Below are positions 20,221 to 30,021 of a stretch of 64,000 nt of DNA, piece after piece. Source of the stretch: an uncultured Bacteroidaceae bacterium (GTDB taxonomy: Bacteria; Bacteroidota; Bacteroidia; Bacteroidales; Bacteroidaceae); contig CAJORF010000123.1 of the NCBI GenBank assembly GCA_905236985.1, forward strand, positions 1 to 64,000, given 5' to 3'. How positions within the stretch are numbered: position 1 is the stretch's first letter; every line of letters begins with the position of its first letter. Made by a program: the position numbers and the translations under genes. The notes under the pieces are model-generated. The model searched no databases. It had not been told where the DNA came from and saw only the letters and a program-made list of their open reading frames with translations.

Positions 20221-21099
20221 CTATTTATCACTAATCATTTTCAGGAGGTATTGCCCATACTGGTTCTTGATCATGGGCTGGGCCAGCTGGCTCATCTTGA
20301 CCTTGTCGATCCATCCCTGCTCGTAGGCGATGCCCTCGAGGCAGGCGATCTTCAGACCTTGGCGTTTCTCAATGACCTCGATGAAGGTGGAGGCTTCGGA
20401 GAGGCTGTCGTGAGTGCCGGTGTCGAGCCACGCGAAGCCGCGCCCGAGGGTCTGCACCTTCAGCTCGCCGTTCTCTAGGAAACGCTGGTTGACAGAGGTG
20501 ATCTCCAGCTCGCCACGTGCCGAGGGTTTGATGGTGGAGGCCACATCCACTACTTTGTTGGGATAGAAGTAAAGGCCGACGACGGCGTAGTTGGACTTAG
20601 GCTGTGCAGGCTTCTCCTCGATGCTGAGACAGTTGCCCTGATCGTCGAATTCGGCTACGCCGTAGCGTTCGGGGTCGCTGACCCAGTAGCCGAAGACTGT
20701 GGCCTTATTTTCCTGTTCGGCGGTGCGCACGGCTTCGTGGAGCATTGGCGTGAAGCCTGCACCGTGGAAGATGTTGTCGCCGAGGACAAGGCAGGCACAG
20801 TCATCGCCGATAAACTTGCGCCCGATGATGAATGCTTGTGCCAAACCGTCGGGCGAGGGCTGTTCGGCGTAAGAGAAACTGATGCCGAAGTCGCCGCCAT
20901 CGCCTAAGAGACGTTGGAAACTGGGCAAGTCCTGAGGTGTAGAGATGATCAGGATCTCGCGAATACCGGCGGTCATCAGCACGGAGATGGGATAGTATAT
21001 CATGGGTTTGTCGAAGACGGGCAAAAGCTGCTTCGACACACCTTTGGTGATGGGGTAGAGACGGGTACCCGACCCGCCTGCCAAGACAATACCTTTCAT
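20221..21099 (-). CDS. rfbA: Glucose-1-phosphate thymidylyltransferase
   Basis: [57 protein letters not shown]. Confidence 0.96.
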   Translation of the reverse strand: MKGIVLAGGSGTRLYPITKGVSKQLLPVFDKPMIYYPISVLMTAGIREILIISTPQDLPSFQRLLGDGGDFGISFSYAEQPSPDGLAQAFIIGRKFIGDDCACLVLGDNIFHGAGFTPMLHEAVRTAEQENKATVFGYWVSDPERYGVAEFDDQGNCLSIEEKPAQPKSNYAVVGLYFYPNKVVDVASTIKPSARGELEITSVNQRFLENGELKVQTLGRGFAWLDTGTHDSLSEASTFIEVIEKRQGLKIACLEGIAYEQGWIDKVKMSQLAQPMIKNQYGQYLLKMISDK

Positions 21100-21132
21100 G
21101 TTGATGGAGGCGTTTTTTTTTGTTTCTCGCTG

Positions 21133-21140
21133 CAAAGGTA
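21133..21140 (-). promoter_or_regulatory. -7 motif TACCTTTG for rfbA
   Basis: CAAAGGTA on + strand, 34 nt upstream of start. Confidence 0.5.
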
Positions 21141-21184
21141 AGATGTTTTTCTGTAACGACAAAAGAAAAGCGCAAAAAAAGCAA

Positions 21185-21218
21185 GAAGAAGCCCTGCGTG
21201 GGGGCGCAGGGCTTCTTC
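21185..21218. terminator. Hairpin terminator
   Basis: GAAGAAGCCCTGCG-TGGGGG-CGCAGGGCTTCTTC, downstream of the 21267..24857 gene. Confidence 0.8.
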
Positions 21219-21266
21219 AAAGAGGGGTATGTGTGTTGCAACTCAGTTGCAACTTACAAGACAGGC

Positions 21267-24200
21267 TTACTTCACGAGCACCTTGTCAATGGTACCATTG
21301 CTCTTGCGGACGATGTTGATGCCGCGACGGAGCTGGCTTTGCTGACGACCGTCAACACCATAGATAGCGGTGGTGGCAGTGGTCTGGCCTTCAATGCTGC
21401 TGACAGCGTCAGGAGCGGTGGTGCCGTGGTAGAAGAGCTTCCAATCTGTGAAGATTGTCCAGTCGCTGGCTATACCCTGAGCCTTGCGGATACCGATGGT
21501 GAGATTGCCATCCTCGCCGACTTGGAAGGCAAGCGTGTTGGTGTAGAGGTTCAGATCGAAGTAAGCAGAAGCGGCTTGCATATTGTCGGGGATGAACTGG
21601 CCTTCCATGCCTTCAGCCTCCACTTCGCTGCCTACGCCGAGAGCTACATCCTGTGCGCCGTCGAAGATGCTCTTCAGAGCAACACCGTCGGAACCTACGG
21701 AAGTGGTGACGTACATCACAGCGTTCAGTTCTTCGGTGCCTTCCAAATGTGCGTGGCCTACGCCGGGAGTGCCAAATTCTGCGTTAGGATTGTTGTCGCC
21801 ATAGCGATGGTAACCTTCAACGCTTACGGTGTAGAAACCGGGCTTGATGCCATTGAGGGTCTGGTAGTGGTTGAACTTCGGGCTGTCGCCTAAGTAGTTG
21901 AAGAACTCAAATGCGAAGTAGTCAACACCGTGCCAGAGGTCGCTGGTCCAGAAGAGGTCGCTGGAACTTGTTTCGTCCAAGCTGGTGTAGTGGGGGTTGA
22001 GGATAACGAAGGTAGCGTCCTCGCCAGCTTCGATATTCTGGGAGACACCAGCAGCCCAACCGTCACCGAGCTTCTGAATGTCGTCTCTCATAGCCTGAAC
22101 GGTAGGATAACCGTTGTCAACGTTGGCGGCAGCTTCGTCGAGGAGCGTAGAGTAATCTGTACTCATGCCGGAAAGGTTCTCAATGATAGATTGCAGGTAT
22201 TCAACTACGTTGGCAACTTGCTGGTGGACTTCGATGCTGTTCTTAACAGCTGCGATGGATTCATCGATCTCAGCAATCTTCTCGAGAGCCTCCTGAGGAG
22301 TCTCTACATTGTTGGCGTTGAACCTGATCAGCTCCTCAGCAGCTCTGGTGACATCGTCAGCGATGTTCTGAGGATCGTTCTCGTCGAGGATGGCGCTCAG
22401 CTCTTTCTGCTTCTTGTCGATCATGTCATAGTAGATTTCCATGTCCTGACCGTCATACATGAGACCGAAGTTGGAGAAGATGACCCAGTCGCTGCCTGTC
22501 TCGCAGTGGATACCGATGGTGAGGTCGCCGTCCTCAGCGAGAACCACCTTCACGTGGTTGGTGTAGTAAGGCTCGCCCGTGTTGGGGTTGATCTCCTGGA
22601 ACCAGTAGTAAGCACCACCCATACCGTTGGCCTTGTACATATTATGGGTACCATCGAGCACGTCGTAGTTGCCGTCGTGCAGACGGGGACGTTCCTCGCT
22701 ACCGTCGTAGTAGAGAGGTTCATCGCGCATCTGCTCTTCGTCATCGTTGAGGCTGATGAGGAATTCCTTGGTGATACCGCCATAGAGCCAAGTCTTGTCG
22801 GTGTCAGTACCGTCGTGGCGTGCGAAGCCCTGGAGCGTGACGTCATAGACACCGGCGGGCATGTTGGGAATCGTCTGGCTGAGGTCAAACGTATGATGGA
22901 AGGTCTCGATGTTCTTTGTGGCGAGGCTGAGCTCGGTCATGGGACCGTCGTTGATAGTCCAGCCTGTAGGATCAGCTGTCGTACCTGTGGTGAAGTTGGG
23001 GTTCACGAGCAGGAAGGTGAGGTCATCACCCTTCTTGATCTTGGAAGGATCGGAGATATAGTCACGCACCAATTGGCTGACCTTGTTCTGATACTCTTCG
23101 AGATCGTCAGCTGTCAGAGAACCTGCGTTGAAAGCAGACTCGAAGTCAGCGAGGAAGTTGTCGATTTCAGTCTGGAGATCGGGCCACTGGTTGGCATCCC
23201 CCAGACGATCGAGGGTGCTGTTGCCATCGTTGTAGATGGTCTTGAACTGAGCATAGAGCAGTTTGGAAGCTTCGACAGCTTCTATGGCAGCCTTGATAGC
23301 TTCAGCAGCTGCGGTTTGTGCAGCAGCATCGCCTGAGAGAGCTGATTCACCATCACTGATAGCGGATGTGAGCGCATTGCGTGCCTCGGCGCTGATATTG
23401 ATGTCATCATACGACTCGATGTTGTTTTCATATAGCTCTTCGAGCAAATCCTTAGCTTTCTTCAGTTCAGACTTCAGGATAGCGAGTTCGGGAGTGTCAT
23501 TAGACTTACCATAGTAGGTGATCTTGAAGTTGTCGGCAGAAATCCAGTTGGCATTAGTGTCTTCAACCTTCAGACCGAAGGTGATGGCCTCGTCGCCCTG
23601 GTTGATGAATGTGACGGAGAAGTGGGTTACACCGAGACGCTTGGTGTGAACGGGAGTTCTCTCTTCGCGTGAACCGGACTGAACGAATACGTAAACACCA
23701 TAGATGTCGGAGCCGTCGCCTTCGGCGGGATCATGACAAGCGGTAGCATCCAACTCAAGAACGTACTTACCTTGAGGCAAGTCGTAGATGGTCTGTGCAA
23801 TGACACCATTGCCGAGGACACCATTAGCTCGAGGAATCCAAGCTTCGATGAAGTTGGTGATGGAATAGCCGTTGTCGAGATTGGTGTCAGTACGTCCCTG
23901 CCATCCGAGGTTCTGACCCGTAACGGTGATGAACCAACCATCAACGTTGTTATCGAATGTCGGGTTCAGTAGCACGTCATCGGGAATCTCGATGCCATTC
24001 TCTTCGCTGGCATCAGCAAAATAGTCCTGGAACTTGGCACGGTTGAGAGCCAAACGCAGCTGCTCTCTGGCAGCGTCGATTTGCTCAGCAGTAGCGTTGG
24101 CATTGTCATAGACAGCCTTGGCAGCGGAAGCATCAACTGCACTTGCGTAGGCCGATTCCTGAATCTCATCGTAAAGCTCATAAAGCTTAACGCGAGCATT

Positions 24201-24857
24201 GTAAGCCTGCCAAGCTTGATAGTTGGTGCTGATGAACTGCCAAATGGCACGTTCGCCAGCGGGGATGTTGTTCAGGACATTGAGGGCGACCATGTCGTAG
24301 TCTTCATGCTCGAATTCGCCTTCGTCTACACCGAAATAAGTTTCTTGCTCAACAGTGTTAGTGGCTTGAATGGTGTAGCCGCCCTCTGTAGCAGTGATGA
24401 TGAAGTCGATACGACGACCTGTGCCACCATCAATCCAACTATTGGTGATCAATCCGTCGATAACATCCTCAGAAGTAAGGTAGCGGTCGCCACGGTTGGT
24501 GCCGAGGTGCTGGAGGTAGTAGTTGCCAGCCTCATTCTTGGTGAGCGTGATGGGGAGTGCCTGACCGTTGCCCATGGCATCACCAGCGCCGGAGAGGGCG
24601 ATGGACTGGTCCCAGAATACTGCGGGGTAAGCATCGCTGACCGTAGTGGCCACAACGTGCGTGCCCCAGTGGTTACCTGCGCCAACGTACAGGTTGGTAG
24701 CCGGATTGTAGAGGAAATACACGCCTCCGTCTTCGGGAGTGGTGGCTGCACCCATTGCGGGCTCTACAGCTTCGGGCTCTGCCCACTGTGCCATGGCACT
24801 TGTACTCATAAACAATGCGCCAGCGAGCGCAACGAGAGAGAGTAGCTTGTGTTTCAT
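21267..24857 (-). CDS. Large secreted modular protein with jelly-roll-like and helical modules and a short C-terminal sorting-like tail
   Basis: Signal peptide MKHKLLSLVALAGALFMSTSAMAQ; repeated NPTFDNNVDGW..NFIEAW..GVIAQTIYDLPQGKYVLELDA..WISADNFKITYYG modules; tail AIYGVDGRQQSQLRRGINIVRKSNGTIDKVLVK. Confidence 0.85.
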   Translation of the reverse strand: MKHKLLSLVALAGALFMSTSAMAQWAEPEAVEPAMGAATTPEDGGVYFLYNPATNLYVGAGNHWGTHVVATTVSDAYPAVFWDQSIALSGAGDAMGNGQALPITLTKNEAGNYYLQHLGTNRGDRYLTSEDVIDGLITNSWIDGGTGRRIDFIITATEGGYTIQATNTVEQETYFGVDEGEFEHEDYDMVALNVLNNIPAGERAIWQFISTNYQAWQAYNARVKLYELYDEIQESAYASAVDASAAKAVYDNANATAEQIDAAREQLRLALNRAKFQDYFADASEENGIEIPDDVLLNPTFDNNVDGWFITVTGQNLGWQGRTDTNLDNGYSITNFIEAWIPRANGVLGNGVIAQTIYDLPQGKYVLELDATACHDPAEGDGSDIYGVYVFVQSGSREERTPVHTKRLGVTHFSVTFINQGDEAITFGLKVEDTNANWISADNFKITYYGKSNDTPELAILKSELKKAKDLLEELYENNIESYDDINISAEARNALTSAISDGESALSGDAAAQTAAAEAIKAAIEAVEASKLLYAQFKTIYNDGNSTLDRLGDANQWPDLQTEIDNFLADFESAFNAGSLTADDLEEYQNKVSQLVRDYISDPSKIKKGDDLTFLLVNPNFTTGTTADPTGWTINDGPMTELSLATKNIETFHHTFDLSQTIPNMPAGVYDVTLQGFARHDGTDTDKTWLYGGITKEFLISLNDDEEQMRDEPLYYDGSEERPRLHDGNYDVLDGTHNMYKANGMGGAYYWFQEINPNTGEPYYTNHVKVVLAEDGDLTIGIHCETGSDWVIFSNFGLMYDGQDMEIYYDMIDKKQKELSAILDENDPQNIADDVTRAAEELIRFNANNVETPQEALEKIAEIDESIAAVKNSIEVHQQVANVVEYLQSIIENLSGMSTDYSTLLDEAAANVDNGYPTVQAMRDDIQKLGDGWAAGVSQNIEAGEDATFVILNPHYTSLDETSSSDLFWTSDLWHGVDYFAFEFFNYLGDSPKFNHYQTLNGIKPGFYTVSVEGYHRYGDNNPNAEFGTPGVGHAHLEGTEELNAVMYVTTSVGSDGVALKSIFDGAQDVALGVGSEVEAEGMEGQFIPDNMQAASAYFDLNLYTNTLAFQVGEDGNLTIGIRKAQGIASDWTIFTDWKLFYHGTTAPDAVSSIEGQTTATTAIYGVDGRQQSQLRRGINIVRKSNGTIDKVLVK

Positions 24858-24916
24858 AAAACAGTTAATTAAAGAATTTAGTGAATAAAAAAGGAAAAAT
24901 TATACCTTATGCGTGG

Positions 24917-24924
24917 CAAAATTA
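24917..24924 (-). promoter_or_regulatory. -7 motif TAATTTTG for 21267..24857 gene
   Basis: CAAAATTA on + strand, 60 nt upstream of start. Confidence 0.45.
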
Positions 24925-24993
24925 CACTTAATTTTTTTTTCATCCTTCTCTTCAAAGTGAAAAGTGGAATCCTTTAAGGTTAATTAACGAAAA

Positions 24994-25020
24994 AGTGCCT
25001 CGGCCAAGCGCCGAGGCACT
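24994..25020. terminator. Hairpin terminator
   Basis: AGTGCCTCGGC-CAAGC-GCCGAGGCACT downstream of the 25058..28612 gene. Confidence 0.75.
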
Positions 25021-25057
25021 ATACCTTATATATAAATAAGGTGTAGCGGATTGCGGA

Positions 25058-28000
25058 TTACTTCACGAGCACTTTCTGCACGCTACCATCCTTGCGGACG
25101 ATGTTGATTCCGCGTTGGAGCTGGCTCTGCTGGCGGCCATCGATGCTGTAGATGATGGAGGATGCGGCGTTGACATCAGCTTCGAGGGCGTTGACTGCAT
25201 CGGGAGCGGTCATGCCGAGGAAGTAGAGCTTGAAGTTGTCAACAGCAAACCAGTTAGCTGTGGTTGATTGTGCGATGATTCCGACAGTGGTCAGTCCTGT
25301 GCCGTCAGCGCGGAAGTCAAGGGCGAATGTCTGAGGAGTGGAAGTTGCGCTACCGATGCTAACGTTGTCGTTGGCACCAGCTCCCTTGGCGTAAACATAA
25401 ACACCTTCGGGAACATCTTCGTTGCCCTGGTTGGTGGCGTAGCCATCAACGGTCAGACGATAGTATCCTGCGGGCAGAACAGCTGCGATGGTCTGATAGA
25501 CGCAACCGTCGGCGAGAGCTGCGTTGCCACCGTTCCAAGCTTCGAGGAACTGAGAGACGGTGATGCCTTCGTCCTCGTTGCTGTATGTGTTGTTGTCCTG
25601 GTAGCCCTGGTTGTTGCCCATCTTGCCGTCAGCAACCCAGTGGGGAGGAGTGACGCCGCGGTTAACGGTAGTCGAGAAGTCAGCGTTGAGGATCACAGCC
25701 GTGATGTCAACGGGAGCCTCTTCGGTGGCATCTACCATTTCTGTAGCACTGGTGACATATTCTACCCATGTTGTGGGCAGGGTTTTGATCCAGTTTTCGA
25801 GCTGTGCATTGCTCTGGAAGACATCTGCCTCAAATGCATCATTAATTTTTCCGATAAGATCTTCGAAGCCGAAGCTAGTGGGTGTCACTTCGAGCGTATA
25901 GATGAGAGCCTCATACTCGGGAAGGAGAGCTGAGAGCTCATCAACCAGAGACTGAGTCTTGGCAATCTCTGCGAGGGCGGCCTGCATATTGGTGATAGCA
26001 GCGGACTGAGTCTCGAAGCTGGCACCAAGAGCTGCCTTGCCTTCAGCGATAGCATCGTCCTTGAGTTTTTTGTTGGCGGGTACGCCGAGTGTTTCAATGG
26101 TCTGAAGCTGCTTGATGAGCGACTCAATGTCATCGTCGAGGCTGGCGATGCCGTTGTAGAAGATCTGGAAGCTGTACCAGATGGTCCAGTGGTTGCCCAG
26201 AAGCTGATCGGTACCGGCGATACCGGCGCGGAGTGTGCCTCCGTTCTCGAGGACGTTACCTGTAGCGCTAACCTCACATTGCTTAGCGAGGGCAGCGTAC
26301 TTGCTGTCAGAGAAGATCATGTAGGCGGAGTGTTGGTTGTTGGGCAGATAGTTTCCGTCGCCGCAGTCGTAGGGAGTGTCGAGGCCCTCGAAGAGCGGGT
26401 CGGCGATGGCTGCTACATTAAGCAGCGGGGTGTGATTCACGCCTGCATAGAGATAAGCATACTCGGCATCGGGGTCGTAGCCGTCGGCATTATAGTTGGG
26501 ATAGTTGGTATCGTTAGCCTCGACACGATAGAAGGCGAGGGTCTTGATGGTGTAGCTACCCTTCGGTAGGTTGGTGAAATCGCGTGAGATGTTGAACGGA
26601 CGGTTGTCCCAAACCTCAGCGGTGCTGTAGTTGGTCTTGAAGTTGCCCTCGCTCTTGGCGTTGCCATTCTCGTCGCGGGGGATCCAGACGGACTCTACGC
26701 CAGCCTCTGCATTAGCTGCGGGATAACCGTTGGCGAAAGCAGTCTGGGTGGTGCCGTAAGCAAATTCCATGTGGTCGAACAGCGGTGAGATGTCGATGGG
26801 ATTCTCGAGGGTGGCACCCTGAGCTACAGCGGCCTCGAAGATTTCCTGAGTCTTCTGCTTGATTTGTTCAGCATAACCAGCGATGGCAGCATCAATTTCA
26901 GCGGGAGAAGCAGAACCATTCTCGTAAGCAGCAGACCACTCTCCATAGAGGTTTTCTACCAAGGACTGAAGGTCGCCAGTGTATTTCTCCTGATCGGCAT
27001 CGAGCTGGTCAACGAAATCAGCGAGTTTCTTGTAGGCGGCTGCACTCTCGTCCAGAGCCTTGCGAGCAGCGTCAATCTTGTCAATAGCTGCAGTGTATTC
27101 ATCCTCTTTACTGTCATCGGAAGCAGCATTCACGAGAGGAGCGGCATCAGAGAGAGCACTTTGAAGAGCATCAATTTTTGAAGCTTCAGCCTTAATGTCA
27201 TCAGCATAGAATTCGTAGGTGTTGTAAGCTACAACGAGGGCAGTCCAAGAGGGAGCATCCTTGCACTCACCGATGGCGTAGAGACGGAAGTTGTCCATTC
27301 CCATCCAGTTGCAGTTGGTGCTCTCTGCCATCAGACCGATGGTCATGGTGGCGTTACCTGAATAGTCAAAGTCGAACTGGAAGTGCTCGGGGAAACCGTT
27401 CTCAGTGGAGAGGGATTCGCTGTGGATGGTGTAGTTGCCGTTGTTGTAGAACAGGTAGATACCCTTTTGTTCATCATCGCCGTCGTATTGTCTGACAGCC
27501 ATGACATCAGCTTCGAGGCGGTAGCGTCCCTTAGGAAGACCCGTGATGCTTTGGCAGATGACACCGTCGCTCAAAGCAGCACCTTTGCGCCAAGCCTCAA
27601 TGAAATTCTTCAGTATGAACTCATCATATCCTTCAGCAGGATTGCCATTGCCGTCGTTAGGATAGCCAGTGCCCTGCACTTGCAGGTTCTGACCCATACC
27701 CTCGGTAATCGTCCAAGGTTTCTGTCCATTCTCGAAGTCGGGGTTCTCGATGGTAACGTCTGTGATGTCGATGGGGTTGCTCTCGCTGGATTCAGCAATC
27801 TTGGCGATTACGACAGCACGTGTGATGTCAGCCTTGAGGCTTGCTGTTGCAGCATTGAGCTCGTCAACACTTGCGTTAGCATTGTTATAAACAGCAGCGT
27901 AGGCAGAAGGATCAACATTGTTTTCAACAGCCTTCAGATACTCGTCATAAAGAGCCTTGCGTGCTGTAAAAACGCGAAGTGAAGCGGCATAGTCGCTACC

Positions 28001-28612
28001 ATAGTTGGCCTCTGTGACAAAGCGCCATTCGATATTGTTGTCTGTGATGCTCTTGTTGAACTTGACGGGTTCACCGGGAGCGTTGACGCCTGCATACTGA
28101 GTGCGGGCGTTGGGGAATGTGCCTCCCTCAAGCGTGCTTTGGATGTAGTAGTTGCCGTTTTCGTTCTTTGTCAGCACCCAGATAGCATTACGTGCCTGGC
28201 TGCCGAGATCGACGAAACCGTTTTCCTCACCGTCGCGGAAGAGGTATTTGTTGCTGACCTCGTAATCGACACGGTCGTGATCGCCGGTGAAGTAGAACGT
28301 TCCGTTCATCTTGAGCTTGAAGCCATTGACAGTTTCCATTTCGCCTGTTTCAGGGTTCTCCTCCTCAACGGAGGCAGCCTCGGCTACGACAGTAAAATAG
28401 GGCTCGCCAGTTGTGCTTACACTGATCTGGGTCGCCCAGGCGTTGGCACCGATGACGAATTGGCCGCAACCGACATTCATGATGTAATATATACCTCCAT
28501 CCTCAGGGTCAGAACCTTGAATGGAAGGCGCGACGGGAGCAGTCCACGTCTGAGCCATGGCCGTGAGCGTCATTGCCGCTACGGCCACGAGGGAAAGAAA
28601 ACGCTTTCTCAT
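25058..28612 (-). CDS. Large secreted modular protein, tandem paralog of 21267..24857
   Basis: Signal peptide MRKRFLSLVAVAAMTLTAMAQ; repeated NPDFENGQKPW..NFIEAWRKG..GVICQSITGLPKGRYRLEADV modules; tail IIYSIDGRQQSQLQRGINIVRKDGSVQKVLVK. Confidence 0.85.
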   Translation of the reverse strand: MRKRFLSLVAVAAMTLTAMAQTWTAPVAPSIQGSDPEDGGIYYIMNVGCGQFVIGANAWATQISVSTTGEPYFTVVAEAASVEEENPETGEMETVNGFKLKMNGTFYFTGDHDRVDYEVSNKYLFRDGEENGFVDLGSQARNAIWVLTKNENGNYYIQSTLEGGTFPNARTQYAGVNAPGEPVKFNKSITDNNIEWRFVTEANYGSDYAASLRVFTARKALYDEYLKAVENNVDPSAYAAVYNNANASVDELNAATASLKADITRAVVIAKIAESSESNPIDITDVTIENPDFENGQKPWTITEGMGQNLQVQGTGYPNDGNGNPAEGYDEFILKNFIEAWRKGAALSDGVICQSITGLPKGRYRLEADVMAVRQYDGDDEQKGIYLFYNNGNYTIHSESLSTENGFPEHFQFDFDYSGNATMTIGLMAESTNCNWMGMDNFRLYAIGECKDAPSWTALVVAYNTYEFYADDIKAEASKIDALQSALSDAAPLVNAASDDSKEDEYTAAIDKIDAARKALDESAAAYKKLADFVDQLDADQEKYTGDLQSLVENLYGEWSAAYENGSASPAEIDAAIAGYAEQIKQKTQEIFEAAVAQGATLENPIDISPLFDHMEFAYGTTQTAFANGYPAANAEAGVESVWIPRDENGNAKSEGNFKTNYSTAEVWDNRPFNISRDFTNLPKGSYTIKTLAFYRVEANDTNYPNYNADGYDPDAEYAYLYAGVNHTPLLNVAAIADPLFEGLDTPYDCGDGNYLPNNQHSAYMIFSDSKYAALAKQCEVSATGNVLENGGTLRAGIAGTDQLLGNHWTIWYSFQIFYNGIASLDDDIESLIKQLQTIETLGVPANKKLKDDAIAEGKAALGASFETQSAAITNMQAALAEIAKTQSLVDELSALLPEYEALIYTLEVTPTSFGFEDLIGKINDAFEADVFQSNAQLENWIKTLPTTWVEYVTSATEMVDATEEAPVDITAVILNADFSTTVNRGVTPPHWVADGKMGNNQGYQDNNTYSNEDEGITVSQFLEAWNGGNAALADGCVYQTIAAVLPAGYYRLTVDGYATNQGNEDVPEGVYVYAKGAGANDNVSIGSATSTPQTFALDFRADGTGLTTVGIIAQSTTANWFAVDNFKLYFLGMTAPDAVNALEADVNAASSIIYSIDGRQQSQLQRGINIVRKDGSVQKVLVK

Positions 28613-28684
28613 TTTGTTGAACTTTGAATTAGTTAAATAAAAAGGTAATAGTGAAATAAGTATTCAGATGTATAAAATTTCCCG

Positions 28685-28692
28685 CAAAGATA
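28685..28692 (-). promoter_or_regulatory. -7 motif TATCTTTG for 25058..28612 gene
   Basis: CAAAGATA on + strand. Confidence 0.45.
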
Positions 28693-28765
28693 GGCTTTTT
28701 TGTTCAGCTATACAAAAAAATGCGTAAAAAAGTGTTTGAACACCTTATTTTTAATATAAAATGTG

Positions 28766-28773
28766 TATCTTTG
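28766..28773 (+). promoter_or_regulatory. -7 motif TATCTTTG for HAD-like gene
   Basis: TAnnTTTG match 31 nt before ATG 28804. Confidence 0.5.
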
Positions 28774-28803
28774 CACCGCAAACGATTAAAAAGGATAAAG
28801 ATT

Positions 28804-29235
28804 ATGCTCATTGCAGTAGATTTCGACGGCACGATAGTCCGTCACCGCTATCCCGAGATAGGTGAGGAGATTCCCTTCGCCACGGAGACCTTGAAATTAT
28901 TGATCGAGGATCGACATCGTCTGGTGCTATGGACGGTGCGTGAGGGACAACTGCTGGACGATGCCGTGGAGTGGTGCCGTCAGCGTGGTGTGGAGTTCTA
29001 TGCCATCAATCGCGACTTCCCGGAAGAGGATATCACACTCAATGAGCATTTCACCCGCAAACTGAAAGTGGATATGTGGATTGATGACCGCAATGTTGGC
29101 GGCCTGCCTGACTGGGGGACGATATATCACATGATTCACGACAAAAAGACCTACGAAGAGGTGATGACTGAGGAACTGCTCGGTGTACAACCCGAAACGA
29201 AACGCAGTTTTTGGCAGCGTCTGACAGGTAGGTAG
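28804..29235 (+). CDS. HAD-like hydrolase family protein
   Basis: MLIAVDFDGTIVRHRYPEIGEEIP..., LVLWTVREGQLLDDAVEWCRQRGVEFYAIN; start set after the -7 motif. Confidence 0.8.
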   Translation: MLIAVDFDGTIVRHRYPEIGEEIPFATETLKLLIEDRHRLVLWTVREGQLLDDAVEWCRQRGVEFYAINRDFPEEDITLNEHFTRKLKVDMWIDDRNVGGLPDWGTIYHMIHDKKTYEEVMTEELLGVQPETKRSFWQRLTGR

Positions 29236-29261
29236 AAAACCAGTAAAAGTTTTAAGAAAAA

Positions 29262-29720
29262 CGGAAGCAGTGGGACTGTAAGCCGGGTTCTGTACCGCAT
29301 CGTCACCAGAAAGGGCGACGAGCGCAGTGTCTGCCATTTATCTACGGCGATGCTCTCGCATTGTCTCTATCGTTCCACCCTCCGGCTCGGACGGGCCGCC
29401 CTCTCTCATCCTTGCACGAACGCTGTCGTGTAGTCGATGCTTCGCCGGTTTACGCGAACTTTCAACCTCCGGTGTACACAGCACGCATGTCACCATACGC
29501 CTGGTGAGCTCTTACCTCACCTTCTCACCCTTACCTGCCGATGGACTATTTCAAATGTTTAACCTAAAAGCCCATCAGTCGGCGGTTGTTTTCTTCTGCA
29601 CCTGCAAGCCCTCGCGGACTTCTATCAATTAGGTAGCGGAGTGCCCTGTGTTGCCCGGACTTTCCTCTTGCCGCGCCTCCGAAAAGTCGTGGCCAGCGGC
29701 AGACCGCCCCACTGCTTCCG
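29262..29720 (-). ncRNA. rnpB: RNase P RNA, bacterial type A
   Basis: Minus strand: 5' CGGAAGCAGT pairs with 3' ACTGCTTCCG (P1); AGAGGAAAGTCCGGGCAACACAGGG near the 5' end and ACAGAACCCGGCTTA near the 3' end are hallmark RNase P segments. Confidence 0.96.
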
Positions 29721-29951
29721 AGCGGCAAAGGTAGGGAAAAGTTTCAGGTTTCGGGTTTCAAGTTGAAGGTTTTTGCTAGTTCTTTACTTTTTTTAGCAGT
29801 TTCGGCACTTTGGCATACCATAAATGAGCGTTTGAGATAAGAAATGCAAAAATGTCAGCCGTCGTTTTTAAGTGCTGTTAAGCACGCTGGAAAGCGTGTT
29901 AAAAGAAAGGAAAAAACGGCGACATTTTGACAGCACACTAAACTTTTGCAC

Positions 29952-29959
29952 TACTTTTG
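29952..29959 (+). promoter_or_regulatory. -7 motif TACTTTTG for htrA-like gene
   Basis: TAnnTTTG match 62 nt before ATG 30022. Confidence 0.5.
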
Positions 29960-30021
29960 TGTCGGATTTCATGAAAACGATCAAATTGTTAAATCGTAAA
30001 TTGTTAATTATCAAATTGTAA

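Noticed and set aside
21930-23336. 468-aa ORF on the + strand opposite the 21267..24857 gene (also 21120..21893 and 24081..24845)
   Set aside because: Shadow ORFs antisense to a large well-supported repetitive CDS; no signal peptide or family motif, and composition mirrors the opposite strand.
29983-30021. AAATTGTTAA/AAATTGTAA iterations in the htrA leader
   Set aside because: Short AT-rich repeats common in such leaders; no structure beyond low complexity.
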